Assembly (NCBI GenBank): GCA_037783415.1
Contig: JAZGTN010000047.1
Location: 1,736,001-1,800,000, forward strand
DNA from: Leptasterias polaris
Lineage: Eukaryota; Echinodermata; Asteroidea; Forcipulatida; Asteriidae
Length of the DNA stretch: 64,000 nt
Reading direction: 5' to 3'
Shown here: positions 31,501-43,204 of the stretch, one piece after another
Numbering within the stretch: the stretch's first letter is position 1
Layout: the number at the start of each line of letters is the position of its first letter
Translations under genes and position numbers: made by a program
The notes under the pieces: generated by a model
The model's database searches: none
Told to the model about the DNA's origin: nothing
What the model saw: only the letters and a program-made list of their open reading frames with translations

Positions 31501-32535
31501 GAAACAATTTGCTTGTGACATTTGTGGAAAAGCCTTTCTGCGTACCAATAACCTGTTAACGCATAAGCGTATCCACACTGGAGAGAAACCATTTGTTTGT
31601 GATATTTGTGGAAAAGCTTTCTCACATAAAGGTACACTGACAGCCCATCAGCGTGTCCACACTGGAGAGAAACCATTTGTCTGCGATGTTTGTGGGAAAG
31701 CCTTTTCGCGTAAACATCACCTGGAAAACCATCTGCGGTCCCATACCGGAGAGAAACCATTTGTTTGTGACATTTGTGGTAAAGCCTTTTTACACAAATG
31801 TAAACTTACCACTCATCAGCGTGTCCACACTGGAGTGAAGTGAAACCATTTGTTTGTGACATTTGTGGAAAAGGCTTCATAAAAAAACAGCAGCATGAAA
31901 ACCATCAGCGTGTCCACACTGGAGTGAAACCATTTGTTTGTGACATTTGTGGGAAAGCATTTTCAGAAGAACAGTCTCTGACTGGCCATAACTGTGTCGA
32001 CTACAACACTGGAGAAAACACATTTGTTTGTGACATTTGTGGTAAAGCCTTTTCAGGCAAATGTAAACTTACCACTCATCAGCAAGTCCACACTGGAGAG
32101 AAACAATTTGATGGTGACATTTGTGGAAAAGCCTTACTGCGTACCAATAACCTGTTAACGCATAAGCGTATCCACACTGGAGAGAAACCATTTGTTTGTG
32201 ATATTTGTGGAAAAGCTTTCTCACATAAAGGTACACTGACAGCCCATCAGCGTGTCCACACTGGAGAGAAACCATTTGTTTGTGACATTTGCGGGAAAGC
32301 ATTTTCTCGTAAACACAACCTTATCAGCCACCAGTTAACCCACACGGGAGAGAAACCATTTACTTGTGACTATTGTGGGAAAGCGTTTGTTTTTAAAAGC
32401 AACCTTGTCAGCCACCGCCGAATCCATACTGCAGAGAAACCATATGTCTGCGATGTTTGTGGGAAAGCCTTTACACAAAAACAAGGCTTGACCAAACATC
32501 AGCGTGTCCACACTAAAGAGAAACCTTTTGTTTAA
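28504..32535 (+). pseudogene. Frameshifted C2H2 exon ZNF-C, about 45 fingers
   Basis: Begins MNSQEKTLLCDL behind an acceptor at 28501. Three indels break the frame: a 4-base loss near 28731 (AAACCGTTTGTGACATT), a 1-base loss near 29313 (CCATTCTTTGTGAC) and a 5-base duplication at 31836 (GGAGTGAAGTGAAACC) that creates a stop. Between them are 7, then 29, then 8 finger units; the longest open stretch is 29336-31843. Degenerate units recur: SEEQSLTGHNCVDYN lacks the second His, and QFDGDIC has Gly for the first Cys. The end ([19 protein letters not shown]) matches the ends of ZNF-A and -B. If no intron or editing removes the shifts, no full-length protein can be made. A partial 29-finger product remains conceivable if another start is used. 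Confidence 0.8.
29742..32115 (+). repeat. 594-bp unit (seven fingers) present three times in ZNF-C
   Basis: The block starting GACATTTGTGGAAAAGCCTTTCTGCG occurs at 29742 and 30336 exactly 594 bp apart. It then starts a partial copy at 30930, and recurs at 31517-32115 (599 bp because of the 5-base duplication). Finger order in each: RTNNLLTHKRIH, HKGTLTAHQRVH, RKHHLENHLRSH, HKCKLTTHQRVH, KKQQHENHQRVH, the degenerate unit, GKCKLTTHQQVH. This is recent growth by in-frame duplication of whole fingers. Confidence 0.9.
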
Positions 32536-32637
<102 letters not shown>

Positions 32638-32929
32638 TAACACACACACAAACTGACTCCGTGCAAATGAATTAAAACTTGAAAGAACCACTTTTAATGA
32701 CCTTCATAGCTCTTTCTTCAAGAAGATAACAAACTTTAACTTTTAGCTTAAATGCAAAATACAATAAAACATGAACAGCTGTATACTAAATATTGGCCAA
32801 CACAAAATCTCAATACACCAGGATCCTGGATTTATCGTTCAGTCCACTGAGAGTTCAAATCCGCGATTATCAAGGATACAAGAACTGTTAAATACTCCTC
32901 CACTTGACACCTTGCATGTACATGTAGGT

Positions 32930-33215
32930 ACGTGTGTAGGTCAATGACAATAGTTCAGAGTTCACCTTGAAAATTGGCGCAGCTATATATGTACATGTAC
33001 GTGTAGATCAACAGTTCAGGATTCAACTTGAAACTTGCTGCAGCTAGGTAGTAGGTCCTATGCCGTGTGCGGATTCCCTCACCAACAGTCCAGACAGCGA
33101 GTCCAGAGTTCACTTTGAACGCTTGCTGCAGCTAGCATGTGTAGGTCCTACCAACATGCAGTGCAGCTTCATTCATCACCAACAGTTCAGAGTTCATTAA
33201 CTTGAAAAGCTGAGA
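32930..33215. repeat. Degenerate tandem repeat of about 85 bp
   Basis: Motifs CAACAGTTCAGAGTTCA, ACTTGAAA, TGCTGCAGCTA and GTAGGTCCTA recur in the same order three to four times with indels. No gene. Confidence 0.5.
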
Positions 33216-33464
33216 TCATTCAGAGAAAATCTAAAATCGTAGATCTGAGATCCAACAACTGCCATCAATAATCTTTAATGATGTTGGAAGAAATCCTGTC
33301 AACAGGAAGTTACTATTTCTTCCCCAAAACTATTTAATTTCTGAACAAAACGATGATTAAAACTTCTACATGACAACAAACATGTCTGCCACCAAAACAC
33401 TGTCACATGGCCTGGACACATCCAGCCGTTTGAGGGCGCTATCTCCTTTTATGCTCTGTGCTAC

Positions 33465-33910
33465 GGGCGCACCCCTCTAAATGATCTCCCATAGGAACCA
33501 ATGCTAAATGATAATTATTCAAAAATACTCAAAAAATCGTGTAAGTCTCTCAGCCTCTTGAAAACCAATCAGACATATTTCCGGACAACTAAACTTCAGA
33601 ATTCTTTTCAATTTTTGGCAGGTCAGCCGTTTGGAATTTTTGTTTTTTTTCCAAAACCGACTTGCTGCCAGTTTTCGTGAAGCACTTCTCCACTTCCCCG
33701 GTCAAATAGGGCCAACTTTAACGCCTAAATTTATCAAGTCTCCTCAAAAGTTGAAGCACAGAACCCCCAGGTTGTGATAGATTTTTATATTTACACAATC
33801 TATTAATTGCATGACCCCCAAAACGTTATAATTAAAAATAAGTTGTGGGTTTACAAATTATGATAAGTAGCTTGGCGCATTAATTCTGGCTTATTTAGTG
33901 TGGTGCACCC
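33465..33910 (+). mobile_element. GGGCGCACC MITE, copy 1 (446 bp)
   Basis: Ends GGGCGCACCCCTCTAAATGA and TTAGTGTGGTGCACCC form imperfect inverted repeats of about 20 bp. It lacks about 35 bp near its middle (the GCTAACTACCCCAGAAG region) that copies 2 and 3 keep. Target duplication unclear. Confidence 0.7.
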
Positions 33911-34819
33911 TATAAGGGCACTTAATTATTCTTTATGGTTAAAAAATTATGCTTAAATTGTTGAGAATAAGTCACTGACTTGATATCTGGAAAAAAAAAA
34001 GTGAAATGTTATTGCGTTCGTCTACAACAAGGTCAAACATGTTGGAGCATTTACATGTACTCTAAGCAATGCGAGAAGAAAAACCTGCACGACACACTGT
34101 GTACATTCTAAGGACAAGTCAGAAGTTATATCCAAGTCCTCACTCAAAAAGTTATTAACATGTCTCTTTTTTATCACAGGATCATAAAAACCTTACAAGT
34201 TATTTAATTAATCATTAAGAAGGGGTTAATTGGCATGAACAAGCTGTAAAAATGGAAGGGGGCTGGCCGGGGGGGGGGGGCACATTTTGCTTTCCCTTAA
34301 ATTTTTCTAACCATGCATTCATATTAGTCTAAAATGGGGAGCTTTATAAAATTTAGAAAACACATAGGTCACTTTTTGTACATTTAACTGCCCTTTCAAA
34401 TTTTATTCTACCTCTGGAACAGGGTAAAAGGGGAAAGGGTGGGCGGGGCGTGGGCGGGGCATGTTGAAAAAGGCCAAACCATTATGATTGTTTCTGGTTG
34501 ATGGGGACAAGTTATAACTCTATCCAGAAACAGATGGCTATTATCTTAGACAATTCCCCTGGGATGGGGGCCTTTTCACAGGTCCTACTGTCCAATATGG
34601 AGCATTGGCAATGGTTTTATCTTGATGAATTTTTGTGAAATTTATCTGAAATTGAAAAAAAAAAAATAAAATAATATATATATATATATATTTTGGCATA
34701 TCGGCCGAAATTTGTGCGTTCAGCGTAGTGTCGGCCCTGATACGCTAGCTTGTGCATCGGGAGAACTCTAAAAGTATTTTTGCTTTAGACCACAACTAAT
34801 GTGAGATCACTTATGATGG
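33911..34819. other. AT-rich stretch upstream of the transposase
   Basis: No gene. Contains a G-tract (34270), a (TA)n run near 34675-34692, and a GGGCGGGGCGTGGGCGGGGC direct repeat near 34441 that could be promoter-like. The function of these is not shown. Confidence 0.35.
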
Positions 34820-36961
34820 ATGCCATTCAATGTTTGTAACAAATCCATTGCCATAAAAATGGGTAGAGCTAGACGCGGCATTTTCAAGATGCAAAAAACT
34901 TGGTTCAAGCCGAAAAATAAATTTAATTCACTACAAGACAAAGGCAGTGAAACTCAAAGTATACCTACACCACGGTATGTCAGGCCAACCCATCAGCAGT
35001 TGAGTTTAGCCGCCCCAAATACAGAGCGAGGAGATTTCTGCCACATTGCAGCACAGATGGAACAAGACAACCGCAGAAATGTGATGCTCCTTCGCCCAAA
35101 AGTTGTAGAAATGGCTCCAGTTGACAAGATCCAGCTCAAGGGAGTGATCCCAATAGCCAACAAATGTGGCCAGCCACTGCCCAAGAGAGGAACTGATCAC
35201 CAAGGAGGAGGTTATCGTTTTGTAGACATCAACTCAGCTCTAAAGCTGGGTGCACAAGCTGTACTTGATCATCAACAAACACATCCTAAGTGTGATGGTC
35301 AACCTAAACTATTGGCTGAGGCAGAAGAGCGTAGAGGTTTAGCCGTCTCAGAGGTAATGTCCTGCAAAAAGTGTGGTTTTAAAACACAAAAGACAAAACT
35401 TTACAGTGAGATAGCTAACGAGGGTAGGAAGCGGGGACGACGCACTGCAACCCCAAACATGTCTTTCCAAGTTGGCCTGCAGAACACTGGCATTGCAACC
35501 GCAGGTGCGAGGAGGCTCTTGACATCAATGGACACAGCTGTACCATCCACTAGTGGGCTGCAAAAAATTTCGAACAAATGTGGTGAAATTATCAAAAATG
35601 AAAATATCAGAGACATGGCAGACAAGAGGAAACTAGTGAAAGACATCCGTGAGCTCCAAGGCTTTGAACGAGAAAGTCCAATTGCAGTTGAAATGGACAG
35701 GCAGTATAATAATCCCCTGCGCAACTGTAGGAAAAAAACCCCATTTGTTCCTGCAACACAGACAAGAGACACCGTGTGCGAGAACGCAACTACTTCAAAG
35801 TTTGTTATAATGTACCATCAAGAAAACAAGCTTTGTAAAAGTGGTGAAATGTCACCATCATCATTCGGTCAACAATGCACATCCGCTAAGCACGGCGACA
35901 AGTGCACAGCTACTCGTCCAGCGCATTTCAATATGGGAGATGAGAGAGAAGGGGGTGTTCGATGTGCGACTAAACTTTTGGAGTGCACGGAACCAGTTCT
36001 TGTGGATAGAATAACAACAGACGCTGACGGCTGTCTAGCAAAAGGAATGAATTCTGTCATGAGAAGAAGAACGGGAAAGGAAATGGAAAGTCTGCTGGAC
36101 CCATCCCACTTGAACCGCTCGCTTTGTGCGGCAGTCAGCCGAGCAAACTTTAGCAGTGACATGTTCCCTGGGAACAGTGCAAGAGACCGAAACAGAGTAC
36201 AGGACCGATTTGCTGATGACGTGAGTCACAGAGCACAGGCTGAGGCACACCATATTTCCATTAAATGCGGAAATGACACAGCAAGCATGAAAAGACTGGC
36301 TGCAAAGGCGATTGATGCAATTCCGAACTGCTACATGGGAGACCATGAGAAATGCAAACAAAATTCTCATGTTTGCAACGGTAAATACAAGTACCCATAC
36401 CTCTCTCGCTATGTCCGCGGCAGATTTATTTTAACATCTAAAGATGAGGAAATCTTTAAAACAATTTTGGAAAAACGCATAGGAGACGAAGCGATAGAGA
36501 GAACCAAGTACAGAACAAGTTCCCAGAAGTCTGAATCCATGAATCATGCCTACGCCATGACAAATCCAAAAGGAACACTAACCTTTTCAAGGAACGGAGC
36601 TTCAAGAGATCACAGCGCCATCCATCTGGTGAACAACCAACATGCAAACTCTATTATCAAAAAGTGTGAGGCAACTCATTGCCCCATTACTGCTGGATCA
36701 CCCGCTGCAAAAGCCCTCGATGCAATGGACAAAAAACAACAATATCACAAAAAACGTGTTATGGGAAAGATCTACAAAAAGCGACGAGCACAGTGTCGAG
36801 CTGAACGATATCACACTTACTATGCTAAAAAAAATTTGTATCAACCTGGCCAACTAAATCCAAAGTCACAGGACACTAACTCATCGTATAACTATGATGG
36901 GCCAAAGATTCACAAGGAGCACAATTACAGCAGAATGTTCTCAAAATGGAAAAACCGATAG
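34820..36961 (+). CDS. Putative DDE transposase, 713 codons
   Basis: Single uninterrupted frame inside the 32.6-38.0 kb insertion. The second ATG (34859, MGRARRGIFKMQKTWF) is an equally plausible start. Features: a basic N-terminus, a CKKCGF zinc-ribbon-like pair near residue 181, an AVEMDRQYNN segment (Asp 293), TTDADGCLAKGM (Asp 401 and 403) and SSQKSESMNHAYA (Glu 572) followed by TNPKGTLTFSRNG. The order D...D...E with S-x2-E-x2-N and a nearby PK resembles the RNase H-like catalytic triad of Mutator-type transposases, but I infer this from motif spacing and cannot assign a superfamily. The C-terminus is basic. The intact frame suggests recent arrival. No cellular role is inferred. Confidence 0.65.
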   Translation: MPFNVCNKSIAIKMGRARRGIFKMQKTWFKPKNKFNSLQDKGSETQSIPTPRYVRPTHQQLSLAAPNTERGDFCHIAAQMEQDNRRNVMLLRPKVVEMAPVDKIQLKGVIPIANKCGQPLPKRGTDHQGGGYRFVDINSALKLGAQAVLDHQQTHPKCDGQPKLLAEAEERRGLAVSEVMSCKKCGFKTQKTKLYSEIANEGRKRGRRTATPNMSFQVGLQNTGIATAGARRLLTSMDTAVPSTSGLQKISNKCGEIIKNENIRDMADKRKLVKDIRELQGFERESPIAVEMDRQYNNPLRNCRKKTPFVPATQTRDTVCENATTSKFVIMYHQENKLCKSGEMSPSSFGQQCTSAKHGDKCTATRPAHFNMGDEREGGVRCATKLLECTEPVLVDRITTDADGCLAKGMNSVMRRRTGKEMESLLDPSHLNRSLCAAVSRANFSSDMFPGNSARDRNRVQDRFADDVSHRAQAEAHHISIKCGNDTASMKRLAAKAIDAIPNCYMGDHEKCKQNSHVCNGKYKYPYLSRYVRGRFILTSKDEEIFKTILEKRIGDEAIERTKYRTSSQKSESMNHAYAMTNPKGTLTFSRNGASRDHSAIHLVNNQHANSIIKKCEATHCPITAGSPAAKALDAMDKKQQYHKKRVMGKIYKKRRAQCRAERYHTYYAKKNLYQPGQLNPKSQDTNSSYNYDGPKIHKEHNYSRMFSKWKNR

Positions 36962-37547
36962 AGTGTAACTCTAATTGAATCACTTGACTTTTCCGGAAAC
37001 TTGACATTCATAATAATGCAATGTTTACACCTCCCCCACTCTTCTTGTTCAGTTATTAGTTAATACCAACCATGCCATGTAATGTATGATGATGATGTTT
37101 ACAACATGTTTATTTCTTCCTAATTGAGGAAGCAACCAGCCGCTGTTGACCCATGATTTTCTTGAAAGTGACTTACCATCACAGTCTCATCAAATAGTCA
37201 TACACGATAGTCGTACCGTCGATCGTAGTTTGTCCCGTCTTACACACTGTATACTGACTGTTAAGTGTGTAGGAATAGGATGCCTAAAAAAAAAGCAAGC
37301 CACTCTTTGAAAACGTTGAATTATTCTGTTAACAAGTGACAATGTTATTGCTATCTATATTTTATTATAATTACTGTTTGCGGCCAGAGGAGTGATGTTT
37401 TCACGAACAATAAAAAAAAACGGCGATAACTGACGAAAGAAGTCTCAAACAACTCATTTCTGTCACGCCTGCAATTGTAAACAAACGGCAGACATGTTTA
37501 AATCCCAACAAAAATGGCTGCAAGGGCGCCACCATGTTGTATATATA
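36962..37547. other. Sequence after the transposase
   Basis: No gene seen. GGCAGACATGTTT (37487) is the inverted match of AAACATGTCTGCC (33377), a possible remnant of inverted repeats around the transposase. It contains AACAATAAAAAAAAACGG near 37407, a possible poly(A) signal. Confidence 0.35.
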
Positions 37548-38027
37548 GGGCGCACCCCTCTAAATGATCTCCCATAGGAACCAATGCTAAATGATAATTA
37601 TTCAAAAATACTCAAAAAATCGTGTAAGTCTCTCAGCCTCTTGAAAACCAATCAGACATATTTCCGGACAACTAAACTTCAGAATTCTTTTCAATTTTTG
37701 GCAGGTCAGCCGTTTGGAATTTTTGCTAACTACCCCAGAAGAAAAAAACACGATTTTTTTTTTTTTTCCAAAACCGACTTGCTGCCAGTTTTCGTGAAGC
37801 ACTTCTCCACTTCCCCGGTCAAATAGGGCCAACTTTAACGCCTAAATTTATCAAGTCTCCTCAAAAGTTGAAGCACAGAACCCCCAGGTTGTGATAGATT
37901 TTTATATTTACACAATCTATTAATTGCATGACCCCCAAAACGTTATAATTAAAAATAAGTTGTGGGTTTACAAATTATGATAAGTAGCTTGGCGCATTAA
38001 TTCTGGCTTATTTAGTGTGGTGCACCC
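37548..38027 (+). mobile_element. GGGCGCACC MITE, copy 2 (480 bp)
   Basis: Same ends as copy 1. It encodes by chance an 80-codon plus frame (from 37584) whose translation is identical to that of the inverted copy at 57000-57479, so the two copies are almost the same sequence. Its right end lies within a few bases of the edge of the larger insertion. Confidence 0.8.
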
Positions 38028-38032
38028 CTACA

Positions 38033-38620
38033 CTTATAAATGTAGTCTTATTTTACACTGCAGAGAAACAATTTTTTGTTGGAAAACATTCTTATGCAAA
38101 AGTGGTCTGAGTATCCACACTGGGGAGAAACCATTTTGTTTCTGATCTTTGTTGAAAACTTCACTTTATGGCCCATCAGACACTGGAGAAAAACTATTTA
38201 CAAAGTATGTTTGCGACATAAGTGGAAAAGCCTTTTCATATAAACATACCTTGACATATCATCAGCGTACCCACACTGGGGAGAAATTAATCACACGCAA
38301 ATTTTGTACTTTTGTTTTAATGATTGGCAACCTATCAAACCATTAAGTGATTACAGGTGTGTGAAATTTGCCCCAAGGGGTTAAGTGGTAATTCCATTTC
38401 AGTCAACATAAAAAAAACACACACAGGATAGAAACGGTGTATTTGTGACATTTGTAGTAGAAAGCATAGAGGATGAGTAGCTTTACAACTGCATGAGAAA
38501 ATCCACACTGGAGAGAGATCATTTTGTTTGTGATACTTGTGGATACTTGGCTTTCACTAATTTGAAAAAGTTTCAATTCAGCATGAGTCAATCCATGCCG
38601 GAGAGAGTTCGTTTGTTTAT
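38033..38620 (+). pseudogene. Decayed fingers after ZNF-C (resumed)
   Basis: Continues the eroded finger region (AAATGTAGTCTTATTTTACAC, TATGGCCCATCAGACACTGG, CATCAGCGTACCCACACTGG), close to 3455-4040 and lacking the LINE insertion seen at 17088. Confidence 0.7.
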
Positions 38621-39030
38621 GTGCACTTTATGTTTTTTATGACGGAATAGTACCTTAATTCAGCAAGATTGTAATATTGTTTCCCCAATTATTGTAACTG
38701 TTTTAAGAATAGATTAAGTAGTTACTGTGGTATACTGAAGATTGTCTTTTTATAACAAGATGGAAATAGAAATAAATATGAGAACCAAGAAAAGAAGAAC
38801 TTTGCTTCATTTTGTTTGTAAAAGACCCTCTTTTCATCATCATCATCATCAACAACACAACATGCTCAGGAAGAGCGTAGCGCCTCAACAATGCAGTTTT
38901 CACTCCAGCTGGTTCTGGGCGAGTCTTTTACCAGCTGCATGACAGATTCAGTCCCAGTGCCCTTAGGTCTTCTTTTAGCTTGCCCTTCTATCGCAAACGG
39001 GGTGACCCATTGGATGGGGCCAGCTGGGGG

Positions 39031-39417
39031 CAGGCTCCTTCAACAGAAGAGCAGGCTCCTTCAACAGAAGAGCAGGCTCCTTCAACAGAAGAGCAGGCTC
39101 CTTCAACAGAAGAGCAGGCTCCTTCAACAGAAGAGCAGGCTCCTTCAACAGAAGAGCAGGCTCCTTCAACAGAAGAGCAGGCTCCTTCAACAGAAGAGCA
39201 TGCTCCTTCAACAGAAGAGCATGCTCCTTCAACAGAAGAGCAGGCTCCTTCAACAGAAGAGCAGGCTCCTTCAACAGAAGAGCAGGCTCCTTCAACAGAA
39301 GAGCAGGCTCCTTCAACAGAAGAGCAGGCTCCTTCAACAGAAGAGCAGGCTCCTTCAACAGAAGAGCAGGCTCCTTCAACAGAAGAGCAGGCTCCTTCAA
39401 CAGAAGAGCAGGCTCCC
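39031..39417. repeat. 21-bp minisatellite, about 18 units
   Basis: All units are 21 bp, with no 22-bp forms, so frames stay fixed. Two consecutive units carry GAGCATG instead of GAGCAGG. Confidence 0.95.
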
Positions 39418-39455
39418 CTGTTTTTATGATGAATCTGAACTGAGATTGGATGGGA

Positions 39456-39461
39456 AATAAA
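39456..39461 (+). promoter_or_regulatory. Poly(A) signal after minisatellite C
   Basis: AATAAA in the conserved GGGAAATAAATTGC context. Confidence 0.45.
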
Positions 39462-39772
39462 TTGCTCCTTGTGTTTTCAGAATCTAATTTATGTTGCATT
39501 GATGTAACGGTCTCGGGCATCTGAAAGTTATTTTGACCCAATCAGGGGCATGTCCAGGATTTTCAAATGGGGGTGGGGGGGGGGGGGGGACACACTTCAA
39601 GGGGCTAATTTGAAAGTTTATTTTCTATAATCCAAAATTATTTTAGCAGGTGACCAAAATTAGTTTTGAATGATAAGCACATGCAAGTTGTGAAATTCTG
39701 GTTCATAGATAGAAGACTGAACAAATTAGTCAATTTGGAGGTACAGTATAATTGTCAAGCAAGTTGTTAAAA

Positions 39773-40366
39773 TGCAAAAAGTTAGTTAGTGGCCTGACGT
39801 TTCGACCCTAGCAGAGTCTTTCTTGAAGGCTAAATGACAAGACAACACACATACATGGATACAAGGCTGAGTAGGGAGAAATTGTGGATATTGGCGCATA
39901 AAGACCAATCAGCCCCTTGGTTTGAACATCCAAGAAGGAAATGACTAATAACCTTTTGTTTTTGCCTTCTCCCTTTCCCCACAGATATCCATATTTTTAG
40001 TCTGCCCTATTAACTAATTATTTACTTTTCTTCCAACCCTCCATTTTGTCCTTTGTGTTTCCAACTTTTTGTGGTCAAGCCATCCCCTTCCCTCCAACCC
40101 CCCCCCCCCCTTTGTCTCCATAATCCCTGCTTACCCCCTGCTTTTTCTGAATGCTTTATGCTTTTCTCTCTCCACTCTATCTATTCATGTATTTCCACTT
40201 GACTGCTCTTGTCAGCCTTGTATCCATGTATGTGTGTTGTCTTGTCATTTAACCTTCAAGAAAGACTCTGCTAGGTTCGAAATGTCAGGCCACTACTAAC
40301 TTTTTGCATTTATACTACAGGTCCTTTTGGTTGGTAAGCAGTTTGCAACAGCTAATTCTATTTTCT
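39773..40366 (+). mobile_element. Short PLE insertion with inverted 5' end (copy C)
   Basis: Homologous to 19274-19818, with the same 13-bp target duplication CAAGTTGTTAAAA (39760-39772, 40367-40379). It keeps both terminal signatures: inverted at 39792-39830 and direct at about 40252-40290 (with GAAATGTC instead of GAAACGTC). Between them are only the last endonuclease codons and the 3' tail. Confidence 0.85.
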
Positions 40367-40432
40367 CAAGTTGTTAAAAATAATATCAGAGTATCACTAC
40401 ATGAGGAGATAATAAAGTGGAAACAAAATTAA

Positions 40433-42700
40433 TTAGCACTTACGAGCAAATTCAACAAAGTCATTTACTCACTGAGCGGGCGGGGAAAAGTCATCGAATT
40501 AACGCACTATCTGGAAGTCGTATCATAACTTCCATTGTAATTATTTTTTTGTATTACAAGTTTGGTTTATTTTGTAGAGGATAAAATTATCTTTCGAATG
40601 ATTCACACATATATGTATTTGCTTTTACCGAATTGAAGCTTTCAGATTGTAAATATGTTGACACACCAACGAAAATAGACAACTGTTAGTTTGCATTTAC
40701 GTTAGCGTCAGTGTTTCACGGAAAGTTGTGCACGCAACTTTTTCAACTTTGCTATCGTTTCAAACAAGAACAAAATGTTGACAAAGTGATTGAAATAATA
40801 TCAAAACATACCTTTAGAAATGAACAATCTTGTCTATATTACTTATGGATAACAATAAATTTCCTCTACAATGTAAACTCCTTTCAATAATGTGTGAAAA
40901 ACATGGCGAAAGCCCAGCGAAACATCGTCGCTTTCGTAGTATAGTGCGTGTGTGCGCGTAATGCATTGTACACATACGCAGTGCTTCCACAATGAAAAAA
41001 AGAGTTTCCCTATCCTGAGCTTGAAATTTCCTTAGATTTCCAAAGGTTTTCCTGATTTTCATCTAAAACCCCAAAAAGCTTTGGTGATGTTGAGATCACG
41101 CACACAGAATTAAGTGTAAGTTTGAAAAAAACAATCTTAGCTGTTTTATTGCTTCATGGTGAGGTCACTCAACTGTTAGACAACAGCGCCCTCTTTTGTC
41201 TATTATTTGCCAACAGTATAGAGGATACTCTTTACTTAGCCCAATTGGGCTGTCAAAATTATATGGACTGAGAAACATTAACCAAACAAATGTATTGCAA
41301 TTTACAAAACGAGTATGGACCAGTCTGGTATTGACTATCAATGCTTATTATATTTATAATACCTTAAATAATTTCTGAAAAGAAAATCTGAAAGAAAAAA
41401 ACACTTTTTGCATTTTGTTCTGAAAAATTTCTGTTAGAAATGACTTGTTTTGCATTTTGTTCCTCAGATAAATTTAGTAGGCCCCCCTATTACCCATACA
41501 TGCACATTTAATTTTGCTCATAAAAATACAGAGTCTAAACTCATTCTGATGAATAGAAAATATAATTAATGTTTTATTCACTTGTTTTCTTCCTACTATA
41601 CCCCAATGACTGAGGCACAATCAAGCACCTGACTTACGACTTAACTATGTGAAATTGTTATAAGATTTATTACAAAACTAACTTCTTCCATTTTCATGTC
41701 CCCAGTTATTCAGTACCATGTCAGAATTAATATAGGCCTATGAGTGTGTATCACATTGCCGACAGCTTGTTGCAATGTTTCTTGAATAAAATCTAAATGA
41801 ATCAATACTTTTGCTCACAAGTCACAATACAATGTTCAGAACCTCTGTCGAAAATGCCAAATGCAAAACAGTTTTTTTTGTACATACCTGAAGTTTACTG
41901 ATGAGAAGATTTACGAGCGTATGACACAAACAAACAGTAGGCTGGATGGGCGCGTCTATCACAAAGATCGGTTTCAGTATCGCACCCGTCTGGTACGCAG
42001 GTACGGTATAACCTTAACGTTAGATTATGGCAAACATTCAACCAATCAGAAATCGTCTTTCACAGTCCTGATGCTGCAGGGCTGCATAAAACCCTTTCAG
42101 ATTAGTTTAATGTTTGCCATTAACAGTGCATCATCACTTCTGCACACACGCGGTAATCAACAGCGTGGCTAGTCTTTTTTCAAGTCATCTATCCAACAAG
42201 AAGATACTCGTCTCACTCAAAATATTTACAAACAGTCTTTTTTGCTTCTCGAGATTATGAATAATGTAGATTTTCTCAATATTTATAATTTTCCTGAGAA
42301 TTTCCTTAAATTAATTGAATTTCCTTAGAATTTCCTGAGGTTTTTTCATTTCCTTAGAACTTTCCTTAAAAAGCCTAAATTTCCTTAAAATAAGGAAATT
42401 TCCTTGAATGTGGAAGCACTGCACATACGATACGGTATGCACACACACACACAGAAGCATTGACACGTCGTGCTAGATTTCCGACCTTTGAACCTTTGGA
42501 AGGAGATTACTTGTTTTTTGTCAATGGTGACCACGGGATATTTTTAGACTGGCGCAATCTTTAGATCACGCTCTTTCGACGGCTGTTTGCTGCAACCCGC
42601 TAGCATGTGTAAAACCAGTGTTGTTTAATCTCGGGCGGTTTTGGGCGGTCCAGTGAGTAAATGGCTGGGCGGTTTCGGGCGGAACAGTGACTAAAGGGTT
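40433..42700. mobile_element. 2.27-kb insertion of unknown type
   Basis: Interrupts the module tail: AAACAAAATTAA before and CTGAAAGCAAG after are contiguous at 19872-19893. Near each end is GGGCGG-rich sequence next to ACTCACTG-type motifs in inverted sense (40468; 42650), weak inverted repeats at best. A hAT element is nested at 40979. No gene was recognised. Confidence 0.55.
40979..42421. mobile_element. 1.44-kb non-autonomous hAT element
   Basis: Inverted ends CAGTGCTTCCAC / GTGGAAGCACTG with a perfect 8-bp duplication CACATACG (40971-40978, 42422-42429), diagnostic of hAT. Sub-terminal TTTCCTTA(G/A)A repeats lie inside both ends (41030-41060 and 42300-42410). No transposase domain was found. 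A further inverted pair, ATGGCAAACATT / TTAATGTTTGCCAT, sits near 42027 and 42107. Confidence 0.85.
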
Positions 42701-43204
42701 CTGAAAGCAAGAAAAACAAACTTATTTTTTTATTTACAGTTATGATTTTATTTGGCCATTGATATCAGAAAACATCATAGTCAAAATAAGATAAAACTGT
42801 ATTGTGGTGCAATGATAAATACTAGCTGCATTTATCTCCAATAATATGGAGATCAATAATGACTAGCTGTTGAAAGCGCCCTCATGCATCTAAAAATACG
42901 TTTAATTTGTGTGAGTTAGTCAAATCATAGAGAAAGAAATGTAGGCCAATTTTGTTGACAACTTTGCAAATTCTGGGGGTGGAATTATTCTGTACCCTCT
43001 GGTCCCCAAAACTTGGGGATACTAAATTGAAACTTTTTTTTGTCATCCCACGAAAAAGACTGCATTCTATACTTGCTAAACCTGAACAATAGAGGGGGTT
43101 GTTTGCAAATCGAGTTCGTCTCTTTCTTCAAAAAATGTGCTGGATCTGCTAGCGCTTATTACCACCATCCATCGAACTCGCATGGTAAAAACTGAGAAGA
43201 GAGA

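Noticed and set aside
33465..38027. The two MITE copies as LTRs of one retrotransposon around the 713-codon gene
   Set aside because: Each copy has its own inverted ends, a third copy stands alone at 57000, and the gene has no gag or pol motif.
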